Shown: positions 37,900-49,508, counted from the first letter of the stretch. The stretch is 64,000 nt of DNA from Acanthosoma haemorrhoidale (GCA_930367205.1 OV884011.1:103903139-103967138); one strand, 5' to 3'. Notes: generated from the letters alone by a model not told the origin. Program-made: numbers and translations.

Positions 37900-37961
37900 G
37901 TTAGATTGGGTTTCTCTAAAGTTTGTATTGATTCGTCCTATGTCATTATTAAATTTATCAA

Positions 37962-40900
37962 TTATTTGTTTGTTCGTAATAAAAATATTTTTAGTTCATT
38001 AATATTAGTTTGTTTGTTTGCTAGTGCTATGCTAGGACCTGGATCAAGATGAGTATCAGTGTTATTGTCATTTTCTGTAACAAAATATTTTTTTCTTTGT
38101 TTATTAGGTCTTTTAATGTTGTTTATGTGCGTGTTGCCTATTTTTATTCTATTGTACAATAAATTCTTTTTGGGTTTAATCCTAGATGTTTTAACAAATT
38201 CTTCTGAGTTAAGCCCAGGAGGTTCTTCACGGGTTTTATTTAATTTATCAGTTCTTTGTTCTTTAATGTATTCAATCTTTTGTTTAACTGTGTTATGCAA
38301 ATCTTTTAATTGTTGAAAATAATTATTAACATGCATTTCTTGTATGCCGTCAGTTTCATAAGTATCTTTCGTTTTTCCGAATGTGATTTCGTTTGGAGTT
38401 AGTTTTAAATTTTGATTGAGAGTATTATTATATGCTATCCTACTTGTTTGTACAATTCTTTCAAATTTAATGTTTTTATTTTGATTAATATTTATTCGCA
38501 TAATTTCATTTAATGTTGCATGACACTTATTTAGGATTCCTAATGAATTCGAATGATTCGTACTTGTATAATGAATTGTTATGCCAGTGGCTTTGCAAAA
38601 TTGTTGAACTAAAATATTGTTAAATTCTTTACCATGGTCTGCACAAATACGCTCTGGTATAGGGTATAGACTAATATATTGTTCCAAAGTTTGGCAAATA
38701 GTTAAAGCATTTTTATTATTAATTACTTGTGTATATAAACGTTTTGAAAAGGTATGAATAGTTGTAAAAATTATTTTTTTATCAAATTGTAATAAATCTA
38801 TCATAATTTCTTGAAATGGTTTATTAGGAGTTGGTGTTATTACAAATTTGCTTTGTATTGGTTTTCTATCATATTTGTTTGTTTTACAAATGTCACATTG
38901 ATTTATAATTTCCGTGATTTTATCCTTCATGTTTGGAAAGTAAATTTGTCTTTTTAGTTTATCGTATGTTTCTAGAATTACGCGATGACATGTTTTACCG
39001 TAATGATAGTCTAAAATTGCCTTTTGTTGGTCACTTAATTCTGTAATGTCTTCACATAATAAAAAGTATCTTTTAAGTCTTATTGTTTTATAGTCTTTTT
39101 CAATTAGTTTTTGTATTTGTTTGTAATAGTCCTCGTAAATTTCATTTAAAGTTTCAAAATTTGTTTGGCAATAAATTCCATATGTTTTATTTGGTTGTAA
39201 TATTTCTAATAGTAATTCGTTTATTTTTTCAATGTTGTTAATATGTAAAGTGTAACGGTTTTTCTCAAATATTTTTTCATAAGTAACTTTATTTGCTCCA
39301 CGTTTAACGATTATTTGATTTTTTTCAACGTTTATGCATTTGTCTTTTTCTATTAACCATGCTTGTCCGTTATTACTGTCTTGTGAGTGTTGAGTTATTA
39401 GACTTTCCAAGTCTTCATTAGTTAGTATTGGTAATTCCTCTGTTGCTTCTAAAGTTTCGTCATCATTTAATTCTTCAATGTCATTTATATCTAATAGTTG
39501 GTCTTTAAGGGCCTCGTATCCTGGCGTGTCTTCATCTGGTATATGTAAATTCACTTCTATATCTTCCAAAGCATTTATTTCATTTCGTCTGGACAGGCAA
39601 TCTGCTACCTGATTTGTTTTTCCCCAAATGTGTTTAATTTCAAATTCAAATTCTTGTAATTTCCATATCCATTTCATTATCCTGCTGTTTTCATTCTTCA
39701 TTGTAAAGACCCATGTTAGCGGTTTGTGATCTGTAAGTAATAAAAATTGTGTCCCGTAAAGATATGGTTTGAAGTGTTGAGTAAAGTATACTATAGATAA
39801 TAGTTCTTTTTCTATTGTACTATAGTTTTCTTCCGTTTTTGATAGTACTCTCAAAGCAAATGCTATCGGATGTTCTCTATAGTCAATTATTTAACTGAGT
39901 ACTGCGCCTATGGCTTGATTACTCGCGTCTGTAGTTAAAATGAATTGTTTGTTCCAGTGGGGGTAAGCTAAAATTGGCGTGTTAGTCATTTGTTTAATCA
40001 ATTGCTGGAAACTGTTTTCAAATTCTTTTGATTTATAATTTTTCGAATTAAGAGCTGCACTGAGAGGTCTAGTTATTTTTGCGTAGTTTTTTATAAATTT
40101 TCTATAATATCCCATCATTCCTAAAAATCGTCAAAGGGATTTTTCATCATTAGGTTTTTTAAATTCCGAAATAGTTTTTATTTTATTAGGATCCGTTTTT
40201 AATCCATTTTGCGTTACTATATAACCTAAATATTTTAATTCTGTTTTAAAGAATTCGGTCTTATCTAATTGTATACTTAAATTATATTTTTCTTTAGTGT
40301 TTGTAACACCCTTTTAAATGTTCTTCCTCATTTTTAGAATAAATTATGATATCATCGATATATGTCATGGTTCTTGGTAAATTTTCAGTTGCCATATTAA
40401 TCATCCTTTGAAATGTAGGTGGTGCGTTACACAAACCAAACGGCATTCTTACGAATTCATAATGTCCGTCGTCTGTGCTAATGGCTGTTTTTGGTATTGA
40501 TTCTTCTTCCATAGGTATCTGATGAAATCCTGAAGTTAAATCAATGGTTGTAAAGTATTTCGCTCCTTTTAATTTGTTGAGTACATGTTCTATGTTTGGT
40601 AAGGGGAATTTATCATTGGTGGTTTCTGAATTAAGTTTGCGGTAGTCTATGACCATTCTCACTTTCTTAATTCCACTAGCATCCATCTTTTTCGGCACTA
40701 TCCATAGTGGCAAGTTATAAGGTGAATTGCTTTTTCTGATTATTCCGTCCCTTAACAATTTTTGTACTTCATCTTTTATTTGATTTTTAAATTGCTCGGG
40801 GTACCGATAATTCCTTGTGTAAATTGGGTCATTATTTTTGGTACTTATCCGATGTTTTATTAAATTGGTTGCTTGGAGTTTTTCATTTTCCTTTTTTATT

Positions 40901-41403
40901 ATTTCCCCATTATTGGAAATTATTTTTACTAGTTTATTAGATAATTCTTTTGGTATATGTTCTGTTCTTAATGCATTTTTTATTTCCTTTACGTTATCCA
41001 TTAAGTTTATTTCGTTTTTTGAGTCTTTAAATCTGAATTTATTGTTTCCGATCACTATGTGATTTTCCGTACAATTTATATTCATTTTTAAATTCCTCAT
41101 TGTTTCGAAGCCCAACAGAATGTCAAACCTATTAGAAAATGGATAAACTAAAAATTCAATCTGTTGATCTATACCCAATGCATTTTTAATATTTACTCTA
41201 ACACTTGAATTACCGTCGTCGTAACCTGTGGGTGTTTTAATATAAAACTCCTTTTTTATTAATTTAAACTTATGCTTTTTTACTATGTCTGGGTGTATAT
41301 AATTTTTTGTCGCACCCGTATCTATTAACCACTTGTTATTCTTAAAGTCTATGATATACGGTAAGTCATTTGTATAATGCAGTTCTTCACATTGTTTATT
41401 CAC
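37962..41403 (-). pseudogene. pol: Pol polyprotein (protease, RT, RNase H, integrase), broken
   Basis: ORF 41403-40294 carries an aspartic protease (LIDTGATKNYI) and the RT fingers and palm with the catalytic TYIDDIIIYS. A frameshift near 40310 follows. In the next frame are a TGA at 40133-40131 (just before FLGMMGYYRKF) and a TAA at 39893-39891 (just after AIGAVLS). ORF 39854-37962 holds the RNase H and tether (LLTDHKPLTWVF, ADCLSRRNE), the integrase zinc-binding region (HYGKTCH...CDICK), and the core with Asp in MIDLLQF and in CADHGKEFNN. Where the third acidic residue is expected the sequence is LGILNKCHATL, with Asn instead of Glu. The frame is the same as gag's, but 41404-41635 contains stops. 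The start at 41403 is a non-ATG codon; the frame is open up to about 41518. Confidence 0.85.
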
Positions 41404-41469
41404 CGTATTTTGTTTATTATTATTTCCTAATTTATTTTCCGAGCATGTTTGGTCTCTTTTATTCTTATT

Positions 41470-41675
41470 TTCTAAAATTGGTCCTGCTCCTCTATAGGAG
41501 GCGGCTTGTTTTATTATTATTTAAACTTTTTTTATTATTTAAGATTGGTCCTGCTCCTATAAGGGAGGTGGATTGTTTTGTTATTTTATTATTATTGACT
41601 AGGCTTTTATTATCATTTAAAATATTATTATTGTTTAAAATTGTTCCTTCTCCTCTAAGGGAGGCGGATCGGTTC
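41470..41675 (-). repeat. Three imperfect hairpin repeats at the gag-pol junction
   Basis: A motif of about 35 bases recurs at about 41478-41511, 41544-41577 and 41639-41673. Its core on the plus strand is ATTGGTCCTGCTCCT, then a pyrimidine-to-purine switch (CTATAGGAGG, ATAAGGGAGG or CTAAGGGAGG). Each can fold as a CTCC...GGAG hairpin. The rightmost copy encodes the gag C terminus (DPPPLEEKEQF); the other two lie between gag and pol and are separated by AT-rich runs. Confidence 0.7.
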
Positions 41676-42732
41676 GTATCTGTCCCGAGTCTAAAAAATG
41701 GTTTTCCACGCGGTCTAGTCTCGCTTGTAGTTCTTTAATTATTTTGTCTTTGTCGTTTTCGATGTGATGTGCTCTGTCACTAACGGTACGCATTGAAACG
41801 GTTTGCGGATAACCTTGATTTTGTTGATTATTTATCGATTGATTCTGTACTTGATTTTGCTGCGGTTGATTAAAATAAGTATGTTGTGCCTGCGGATTCC
41901 ACTGTTGCTGGTAATTGTATCGTTGTTGTTGTTGCGCGTAGTTATTATTATAATTATTATTATAGCGTGGTTGGTATTGTTGCGGAGCGTATTGTTGTCT
42001 TAGGAAATTAGGGTTAAAGTTATTGCCTTTATATCCCTGGTAATTGTTATGTGGTCTTTGTTGGTATTGTTGTTGCGGTCTTTGAAATTGTTTATTATTA
42101 TAATGTTGCCTAGGTTTTTCTTCGGTCGCGTCTTTATTAAATATTCGGTTCCCGTATACTTGCTCTACCACAAATGAAGCTTCTTTTCTTAAAATGTTAT
42201 AAACGTCATTTAAAGTTTTGTATCGTATGTGTTGTAAGAATATTGCTACGGTCGGATGTAAATTTTTAACGGCTTCTTGACTGATGTCATTGTCGTAACG
42301 CGCAATTTCCTGTTCTTTGTCGCGTATTTTGTTGTCCGTATAGATTCTAGAGTATAAGTCGCATCTTTTTAGTTGTAGTTGTTCGATGTATTCGATAGGG
42401 TTTTCATTATGTCTGGGTTTCTTATTGGAGATTTCTCGTGCTAATTGGCAAATGGACCGATTGTCCTGGTAATGTCGTCTAAGAAATTCAAGTAAATCTA
42501 TTACTGAGGTAAATTGTTTGTCAAATGTCACGATTTTAGCGTTCCCTTCTAGTTTTGTTTTGGCACACATAAGAATAAGTTCTTCATTTCTTACTCTATT
42601 AGGATTATCAGCTTGACAAAATCTTGCTATTAAGTAAGTTACGTTATTAATGTAAAGTATTAGATTTTCTGTTTTCCCATTGTAAACCGGAATGAATGTG
42701 CAATCGCTATTTTTAATTTTCTCGTGTTCCAT
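41635..42732 (-). CDS. gag: Gag of the errantivirus-like provirus
   Basis: An uninterrupted 365-aa frame with an ATG at 42732. Residues 1-190 form a gag capsid-like domain (VYNGKTENLILYI near the start; LLEFLRRHYQDNRSI, then ENPIEYIEQLQLKR). Residues from about 205 to 310 are strongly Gln/Asn/Tyr-rich (QQQ and NNYNNN runs). No CCHC zinc knuckle is present, as in Drosophila gypsy Gag. Gag assembles the particle. It is the only intact gene of the element. Low-complexity runs and the lack of a CCHC box make alignment-based detection difficult. Confidence 0.8.
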   Translation of the reverse strand: MEHEKIKNSDCTFIPVYNGKTENLILYINNVTYLIARFCQADNPNRVRNEELILMCAKTKLEGNAKIVTFDKQFTSVIDLLEFLRRHYQDNRSICQLAREISNKKPRHNENPIEYIEQLQLKRCDLYSRIYTDNKIRDKEQEIARYDNDISQEAVKNLHPTVAIFLQHIRYKTLNDVYNILRKEASFVVEQVYGNRIFNKDATEEKPRQHYNNKQFQRPQQQYQQRPHNNYQGYKGNNFNPNFLRQQYAPQQYQPRYNNNYNNNYAQQQQRYNYQQQWNPQAQHTYFNQPQQNQVQNQSINNQQNQGYPQTVSMRTVSDRAHHIENDKDKIIKELQARLDRVENHFLDSGQIRTDPPPLEEKEQF

Positions 42733-43455
42733 TTCTATTATTAATGTTTCTAATCGAGTTAAGTCAGTCTACTAACGACATATACGACATTCCACTGTCC
42801 AATAAGGTCCTCACATATTTGATCACATATCCTCAGTCTTTGAAAGCAAACAGTATTGCATTGGTACCTTTACGGGCGTTTACTTTTGACAGCATTTGGC
42901 ACGCAGGTTTTTTTACAAACTCAAAAGATATTTACCACAGACCCTTTTCCTAATTCTACAGTCCTGCCTTTCAGACCGCTTCTTCCAAGTCCACTGTGGT
43001 TTGGAATATTCCAACTACTATCTCATAAAAGCAGGAGTTCCACAGGGCAGGAACCTTTGTCCCATCCTCTATAACATATACACCACTAATGTCCTCTCTA
43101 CTCCCAACACCTTTTTGGCAGCATTTGCAGATAATACTACAGTCCTGGCTAAGGCCAGTTTCTCTAATCATGTCCTGAGTGTCGCTCGCACTCTTAGTCA
43201 GCCTCCACTGGCTTGTATCTGGTGATGTGGCAGATGGAGGAGTGTGGGGGACTTCCCAAGACTCCACTTCCTCAAGGGAGGTGACAACCATGCGTATTTG
43301 GGAGATCTCTGGGCTGTTTGTAAATATTGTATGAATGAGCAAGTGAATGAAGAACACTGTAAATATGGTATGAATGAGATCATTGATTACAATTACTTAT
43401 TCCCCAATAAGGTAGATGGCAGTGTCATGTAATTTTATAGCAATAAAGGTTGTTT
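42733..43455 (+). pseudogene. Jockey-like RT fragment, internally deleted (copy C)
   Basis: From about 42870 the plus strand encodes RT palm pieces: FDSIWHAG, then in a shifted frame FYKLKRYLPQTLFLILQS, IKAGVPQGRNLCPILYNIYT and LAAFADNTTVLA. The catalytic ADD is ADN here. At about 43145 this joins directly to the 3' UTR sequence shared with copies A and B (GGCCAGTTTCTCTAATCATG), deleting the RT C-terminal region. The TGTAAATAT..GTATGAATG tail repeats are kept. The left end abuts the gag start of the provirus on the opposite strand. Confidence 0.75.
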
Positions 43456-43619
43456 AAAAAATAACAAATAAGAATAAGCAAAATTAAACATCCTAAGTCA
43501 GGAATTTACTTTATTGATTATAAAATTGATGATGCTTTAAGAGATCCCTGAAGGAATTTACCAAAACAAAGTTACTGTTATGGGAAAAAATAAAAACAAT
43601 TGCTTTGAACTAAATCTTC

Positions 43620-45020
43620 AAGAATTATTGGGAGAAGAAATCTCTCCTTCACCTGAAAATATATTGATCAAATACCAAACCTCGTCTGTGCAGATCACAT
43701 AAGCATAAAAGATAAAGACACCCTGATATATATTTTTAGAAAATACCCAAAAATATTTAGAATAGAAAAGGATTAACTCAAAAACCAAAATAGTCAAAAA
43801 ATGATTGCTATCCTCACCAATTCAGGGATAATATTAAAGAATACCTGAAAATGTATTCATCAAATACCAAATCTCATCTGTGCAGACCACATGAGCATAA
43901 AAGATAAAGAAATCCTGATGTACATTTTTAGAAAATACCCAGCAATATTTAGAATAGAAAAGGATAAAACCAAAAAATTATTGTTATCCTCTCCAATTCT
44001 GAAATAATATTAAAGAATAAATTATTAGAAAACACAATAATTCAACCAAGTTATTCACCTTACAACTTGCCAATGTTGATTGTACCACAATTAAATGGTG
44101 GACACATTTTTTTTAATGCACATGAAGATTTGGAAAAGAATTACTGACATTCTACCCAGCATTGTTTATGGAATATATTTTTCTTGTAAAAAAGAGATTG
44201 TCTGAAGTTCAAATGTACAAAGTAACATTTTTCACATTAAGTAGGTTATTCAAAACAAAATTTCAAACTAACAATGTCAAAAGGTATTATAAAATAGTTG
44301 TAGATTTAGAAGAAAAGGAACTTCAAATTGAGTTACTATCTGATTTTCACATAAATAAGACTCACCATCGTAGGGCTGAAGAAACCTATGAAATATTAAA
44401 AATCAAATATTATTGGCTCAATTTAATCAGAGAAATTAAAACTTGGATAGAAAAATGTGACATATACAACCAAAGTATGACCATCACCCTTCAAAACCCC
44501 ATTTCCAATTAACTACAACACCAGAGAAGCCATTTCAAGAAATAATGATGGATATAGTTCTTCTCCAAAATAATTATATTAACCTTATAATTGATATATT
44601 TTCAAATCGTGCTTTTACATATTTCTGATAAAGTTAGTCAAGTAGACGCTTTGAAAGCCTCAACTTCTTATCTAGATGAATTTCCAAAACCTCAAGTCAT
44701 AACAATCATTGGAAGGGAATATGATAATTTACTTTTTAAAGATCTCTTGAAGTATCTGAGTATTGAGAACCACGAGACTGCTCCATGAAACTCAAATTTG
44801 TTAGGAGGCTTGATAGAGCAAGTGATGACTATGGAAGCCTGCTGCCATATTTTGAGTATCTTGTTGCTGTTGATGCTTCAGACACTAGTCACAACTTACA
44901 AACATTATCGACTGGTCCTGGAGCAATAACTCTTCCAGTCAACAAAACATTCATAGTTAATAAGTATTATTCATTTTTGGATTTTAGAAATTTAACCTAT
45001 TATTTAATGAAATTAAGAAT
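43620..45020 (+). pseudogene. Gypsy-like pol remnant (RT N terminus and integrase)
   Basis: On the plus strand the RT entry region (IKDKEILMYIFRKYPAIFRI, then SYSPYNLPMLIVP) appears at 43860-44090, after an older duplicate of its first part. Most of RT and RNase H are missing. From 44162 an integrase zinc-binding region (HHRRAEETYEILKIKYYW ... EKCDIY) and a core (EIMMDIVLLQNNYI, DEFPKPQVITI) follow with frame changes to about 45010. An LTR of family C begins 160 bp downstream in the same orientation and may be its 3' LTR. Confidence 0.75.
43651..44012 (+). repeat. Tandem duplication of a pol segment, period about 180-190 bp
   Basis: ACCTGAAAATATATTGATCA at 43651 recurs as ACCTGAAAATGTATTCATCA at 43843, and both copies end at ATAATATTAAAGAATA. 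The copies differ by substitutions and small indels (about 85-90% alike), so the duplication is old. Confidence 0.85.
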
Positions 45021-45178
45021 TTAGATGTAAATATAAACCTGCACCTGATTACAAGGTTCTGCTACATGGTATATTTCAGGAGGGTCCTTTTTAATATAAA
45101 ATAAAAATTAAGGCATATACTGTTTTTGAGTTCTTCACAATTTTTCCATCTCCTGATGAGTAATCCTTTTACATATAT
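45021..45178. other. Spacer between pol remnant and LTR C1
   Basis: AT-rich; no polypurine tract directly precedes the LTR. Nothing recognised. Confidence 0.35.
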
Positions 45179-45955
45179 TGTTATGATATTTTAATGTTAT
45201 GATTTTTAATGTTGTTTGTTTAAATAAACTCGGAAAAAGCAAGCGTTGAAGAACGTAATAACGATCCGTGGTTCATGCCTATGAAAGTATGAACGTTTTT
45301 ACTATCGTTATATTAACTATTAATAGTTATAATAACAATAATTAATATAAACATTTATTTTATAAACTACGTAAATTAAGCAAAGTATAAATATCCGAAA
45401 CAACTGGCATTAAATAACCAGTTGAAAGATCCATAAGGCAGCGGAGAGATGTAGATAAATGAACCGACAAAGGACAAGAGGACTCACTCTTTCATCAGGA
45501 ACAGGCAGAGAAGGAAGCCCAGGTAGCGAACAACGGCTACGGTCTCGTGGTGCATCAGGTCAGACCTTTTCACTTTCACCAGATGCGACAACAAAGGAAG
45601 ACGTCTGGAACCACGCGCTGCAGTTTAGAACAAGTATGCTAATCCGAACCACACGAAGATTATCCACAAAGAACCACTGGCCAGTATTAGTATAACGTTA
45701 CGAATAATTAAAGGTACCATTTCAATGTTAGATTTAATAGTATTCTTTTATTACGTACGTAGTTAATTTGTATATCAATTTTTATATATTCAATGTGTGT
45801 AAATAAAACCATTATTCCTTTTGCCAGAAGTTTCCTAATATTTTATTAACAGAACCTTGAGATAACGTAAAAGTTAAATATAGAGTTTTAAATTATATGA
45901 AAAAATATATAATTAAAATATATAGAAATAATAAATATTTGAATAATATGTTATG
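45179..45955 (+). repeat. LTR of family C, copy C1
   Basis: Starts TGTTATGATATTTTAATG at 45179, has a TATA-like AGTATAAATATCC at 45384-45396, and AATAAAACC near 45801-45809. It stays alignable with copy C2 (58290) to AAATATTTGAATAATAT near 45950. The GC-richer middle (45440-45700) differs most between copies. The ORF 45459-45695 is not conserved in C2 and is rejected as a gene. Confidence 0.75.
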
Positions 45956-46419
45956 GGTAAATAACAGGATAATAAGAAATACCAAGAACTGATAGAAGAG
46001 GGCTCTCATGGTATATATCTTTGAATTTTACAAATTGCCACAAAGATAAAAACGCTCCATCATCCGTCTTCAACACCTCTACTCTCAACTATTCTTAAAA
46101 AAAATCTGATAACTTCTCCTTTCAAGCCACTCAAAACAAATGAACTAAAGGCATCCCTCTCAGCTGTTCCATTTACTGACATTCTTCCCAGCTGTTAAAT
46201 TCACTTGTTTTAAATTAAACTTTTCTTAATTTATTTTCCTTCTGTCAAATTACTCCTTAAAAAATAACATTACAATATATATTTAAATAAAAAAAAAATA
46301 ATGTAAGCAAAACATTCACTATCCCATTAGACCAACTCATTCCTCTGTCTCAGAACCCGAGTTTCCCGCAGACTTTGATGGCAGAGCTCCAGCATGGTAT
46401 AACAAAATCCAGCAGAAGA
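45956..46419. other. AT-rich spacer, nothing recognised
   Basis: No supportable feature. Confidence 0.35.
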
Positions 46420-46690
46420 AAATTTACTAATTTAGCTGTGTTCAGAAGACTTCACAAAGAACTTATTTGTTATTAATAAATCACATTAGCATACCAGTGT
46501 ATAAACATGAAGACACTCCCTATGTCAATAGGACTCACCGAAAACCTATCCTTATATTTAGTAGTCAGTGTTGCCACTATGCTTTCTTGTCTATATAAAA
46601 AAAACTGACTCACTCCACACACCAAACTTTATACAATGCCAAATATATGGACTGTATAAAATCTCAAAGATCAAGTTATTTTAGGTTTGT
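46420..46690 (-). repeat. 3' LTR of Gypsy-like element E
   Basis: On the minus strand it reads TATATAGAC, then AGTGGCAACACTGACTACT, then a segment ending with AATAAGTTC-like sequence. The same order occurs at 49527-49800 (AGTGGCAACACTGACTACTG). Both face the same way with integrase sequence between them, as expected for the two LTRs of one element. Divergence is substantial, so ends are approximate. Confidence 0.5.
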
Positions 46691-47999
46691 ATCCTTCTTT
46701 CAAAGCCTGACTCTTTTACTGTACTTCTTTCCGTCTGCTCTGGTTGGTGATTCTGTTTTCTATCTATTTTTCTCCTCTCATTTTTCTGGTTAATTCTTCT
46801 TCTCTGTTTTCAACTCTTCCTGCTCCACGTCTTCCACTGTCTCTTATCTCCTCTGGTTGATTCTTCTCTTCTATCCACTCTTTATAAGCACTGTTAAGGC
46901 CTTTAATATTAAAAATAATTATTTTCTGTTGGGTTACTAATATTTAAACGAAACTCTTTAGTCTTATGATAATTCCTTAATGCTCACAATATTTTGGTAA
47001 AGTTTTTATTGTTTATCTCAAAAGTAAAATTATTGAAAGCAGAACATTTATTTTGATTTATTGGAAATGAGAAATATTCAATGTTGTTTTGTGTACATAG
47101 TTAATTCCATTTGTGGGTGAATCTTAAAATAAATCATTGTGTTGGTGCGTAAACAAGTACCTGATGTTTATTGTGAACGATCAAGGTACGCGTCCTAATA
47201 GGGCTCGTGAAGGGCTCCGACAGCCAGTCCACCTTAGTTTGTCGACCGCGACCATACTAGTCCTCACACTATTGACTATCAATCCTCTCCGCACCATCGA
47301 TATCGATCTAACTTCATCGAAATCACTGTATCAATCTCTTCAACATCACATCTTGCTTCATCGAGGACAGTTTTGAATGAGCAACACTGTTGGCGGCTGG
47401 GGTAAACTTATAAATTAAAATTCAAATTTAAGAGAACATTTTATTTTCTGTCTCATTGTCTCATGCAATAAAATATTTATCAATGAGCTAAAAGACAATT
47501 TATACAGTTGGCAATTCCAATCAAAAAATTGTTTACTTACAATATTATTTATTATAATAATTTTTTTTTTAATATACAAAGATCTTAGCTTAGTTAGAAA
47601 AAATTAATTTGATGGCATTTAATAAGAGTAAATGTTACAATGTTCATTAACTTGCACTAATCGGTCTGTTAATTTTTTTTTAAATAGTTTATTTGGATTG
47701 ATTTTATTTGTAGTGGTATATTTTTTTTTTTAATTATTGTTATTACACTATTCATTCCTTGTTAATTGTACTCATTGTAAATAATATTAATATTAAGCAA
47801 AAATTCTACAGTTGCCTTTTATCATTATTTATCTGGTCTTAATAGGTAAACCATTCGTTTATATGACTTTTGTTTTCAATAATTTTATTTTCGATCAACT
47901 AATCACAGTTTTGTTCCCTATACCTTCAAGTTCTTTTCAGCCATCTAACCGTTTCAGTGCCCTTTGCTAGTGATCCGGATCAGTTCGAAACGGTGTTGG
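46691..47999. other. Interior of element E or later insertions, unrecognised
   Basis: A GC-richer segment (47150-47400) carries an AATAAAC on the minus strand. It shows no coding similarity despite an open plus frame (47137-47376). The rest is AT-rich. Confidence 0.35.
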
Positions 48000-49200
48000 A
48001 GAGTTGCATTTTAGGATCCAAAGTTTCCCCTCCCCCCAACAAGCATTTTCTTCCTTGGCACCTTCTGTCTCTATCTCTCTGCCTCAAGTGGATTCTATGT
48101 CCATGATATCTCCTCCCTCTACTTCCACCAAATAAGATGAATCTATTCGCTTCAACACCACCCCTGGCTTCCACATCAGATTATCTGTTCTGGTAGGATT
48201 CATTAACACTCTTACAGACTCACCCAACATAAGTGATTTCGTGATCGCTAATCTCTTGCTATGATGGTTCCTGAATTGTATCATATCTGACTTCCTTCTT
48301 CAATCCTTTGGCGTTGCATAGTGTAGTTCTTAAACTCCTCCCAAAAATTATTTTTGATGGACTTGCTACCATACCTACTGTTGGTGTGTTTCTCCATATC
48401 AGTAATGCTGCTTCTATATCTCCTTTTTCTTTTAACTTCAACAATTTCTTTATTTTCTTAACTGCAGACTTGGCCTTTCCATTGGGCTGGTCATGGCATC
48501 GCGATGATGTTTTCAACCTAAAATTCCACTCTCTAGCAAATAATTTAAATTCTTTGGAGCTCTAGTTAGTGCTTTCATCGGAATAGATCACCTAAGGTAC
48601 ACTACATCTAGCAAAAATGTTTTAGATATAGTAATCTGAAATGACACATCATGTAGTATTTTAAACTTCAAAGAAGGAGGAAAAATAATCTGCCTCCACT
48701 AAAAATTTATTTTTATCTAATATATCAGTCGATACTTCCATCCAAGGCCTTCTAGAGCTTTCCTTAATTGCAATGTCTCCTTCTTATTTCTTTTGATATC
48801 GAGATCTTCAACAATTTTACATTCTTGTACATTATCATTTATTTCTCTTGCCATATGAATCTAAACACTCTTGACCTAGCATACCTCAGACCCCTGAATT
48901 TTCCCCAAAATTAGACCTCTCATTTCTTCAGCAATATGCACCTGTTGATTCCTTAAAATTATTCCATCACAGATAGTCAGTTACTCTCTGACATTCCACC
49001 AATCCTTCACCATTGTCTATAAAAATTTCAATCTCACAACTCCCTCTTCATTCAATTGCTCCTTAATTTCATATAACGTCATACTGATTCGTGTGTCTGT
49101 TAGGCCATCAGTTTCTTCTATTATTTAGACCAATATAATATCCCTCTCTACCATGTGTGAAGGTCGTCAGGACATAGCAACAGCTATGCTTACTTTGACC
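48000..49200 (-). pseudogene. Gypsy-like integrase of element E
   Basis: On the minus strand a broken integrase core can be followed: LVEADYFSSFFEV, IFARCSVP then SDESTN and SSKEFKLFAREWNF, then SRCHDQPNGKAKSAVKKIKK and LLIWRNTPTVGMVASPSKII (ORF 48516-48259). The C-terminal domain follows (WKPGVVLKRIDSSYLVEVEG, ORF 48284-48084). The glycine-loop position that carries the catalytic Glu in family members is NGKAKSA here. Several stops and frameshifts occur between 48520 and 49200. Confidence 0.75.
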
Positions 49201-49508
49201 CCTTAAACAAAGGGTAAGTTTCCCATACAGAGTTTATCATTATCTTTTATTCCTACTATAAACCAATCCCCAAACATTTCATCTTGTAAATCTTTGAGCT
49301 GCATGTCATACCTCTTTCTATAAAGGTTCAAATAAATTGACTGTAATCGATTAGTCTATCTTGTACAGTAAAAAAAAAAAACAAGTAACTTTCATATATG
49401 ATGTTTTTCTTGGGTATAATCACCTCATCCAATTACTTTATTATATGTGTATATAAATATTTATATATGTATAGGGCCGGTAAATTAATAATGATCTCGC
49501 TTTCGTCT

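Larger units (their letters stand above)
36620..42732 (-). mobile_element. Errantivirus-like Gypsy provirus (gag-pol-env), defective
   Basis: A minus-strand provirus with the gene order gag (42732-41635), pol (41403-37962), env (37899-36898), then a 3' LTR. The 5' LTR and primer-binding site are missing: within about 140 bp upstream of the gag ATG the sequence becomes a plus-strand Jockey-like RT. The LTR start AGTTAA and the presence of env point to the insect errantivirus group within Gypsy. Pol has one frameshift and two in-frame stops, the integrase active site is altered, and env lacks its surface part, so this is an old endogenous copy. Confidence 0.85.

Noticed and set aside
41803..42003. 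Plus ORF rich in Ile/Leu opposite gag
   Set aside because: Antisense shadow of the Gln/Asn-rich part of gag.
45459..45695. 78-aa plus ORF in LTR C1
   Set aside because: Not open in the homologous C2 copy and lies inside the LTR.
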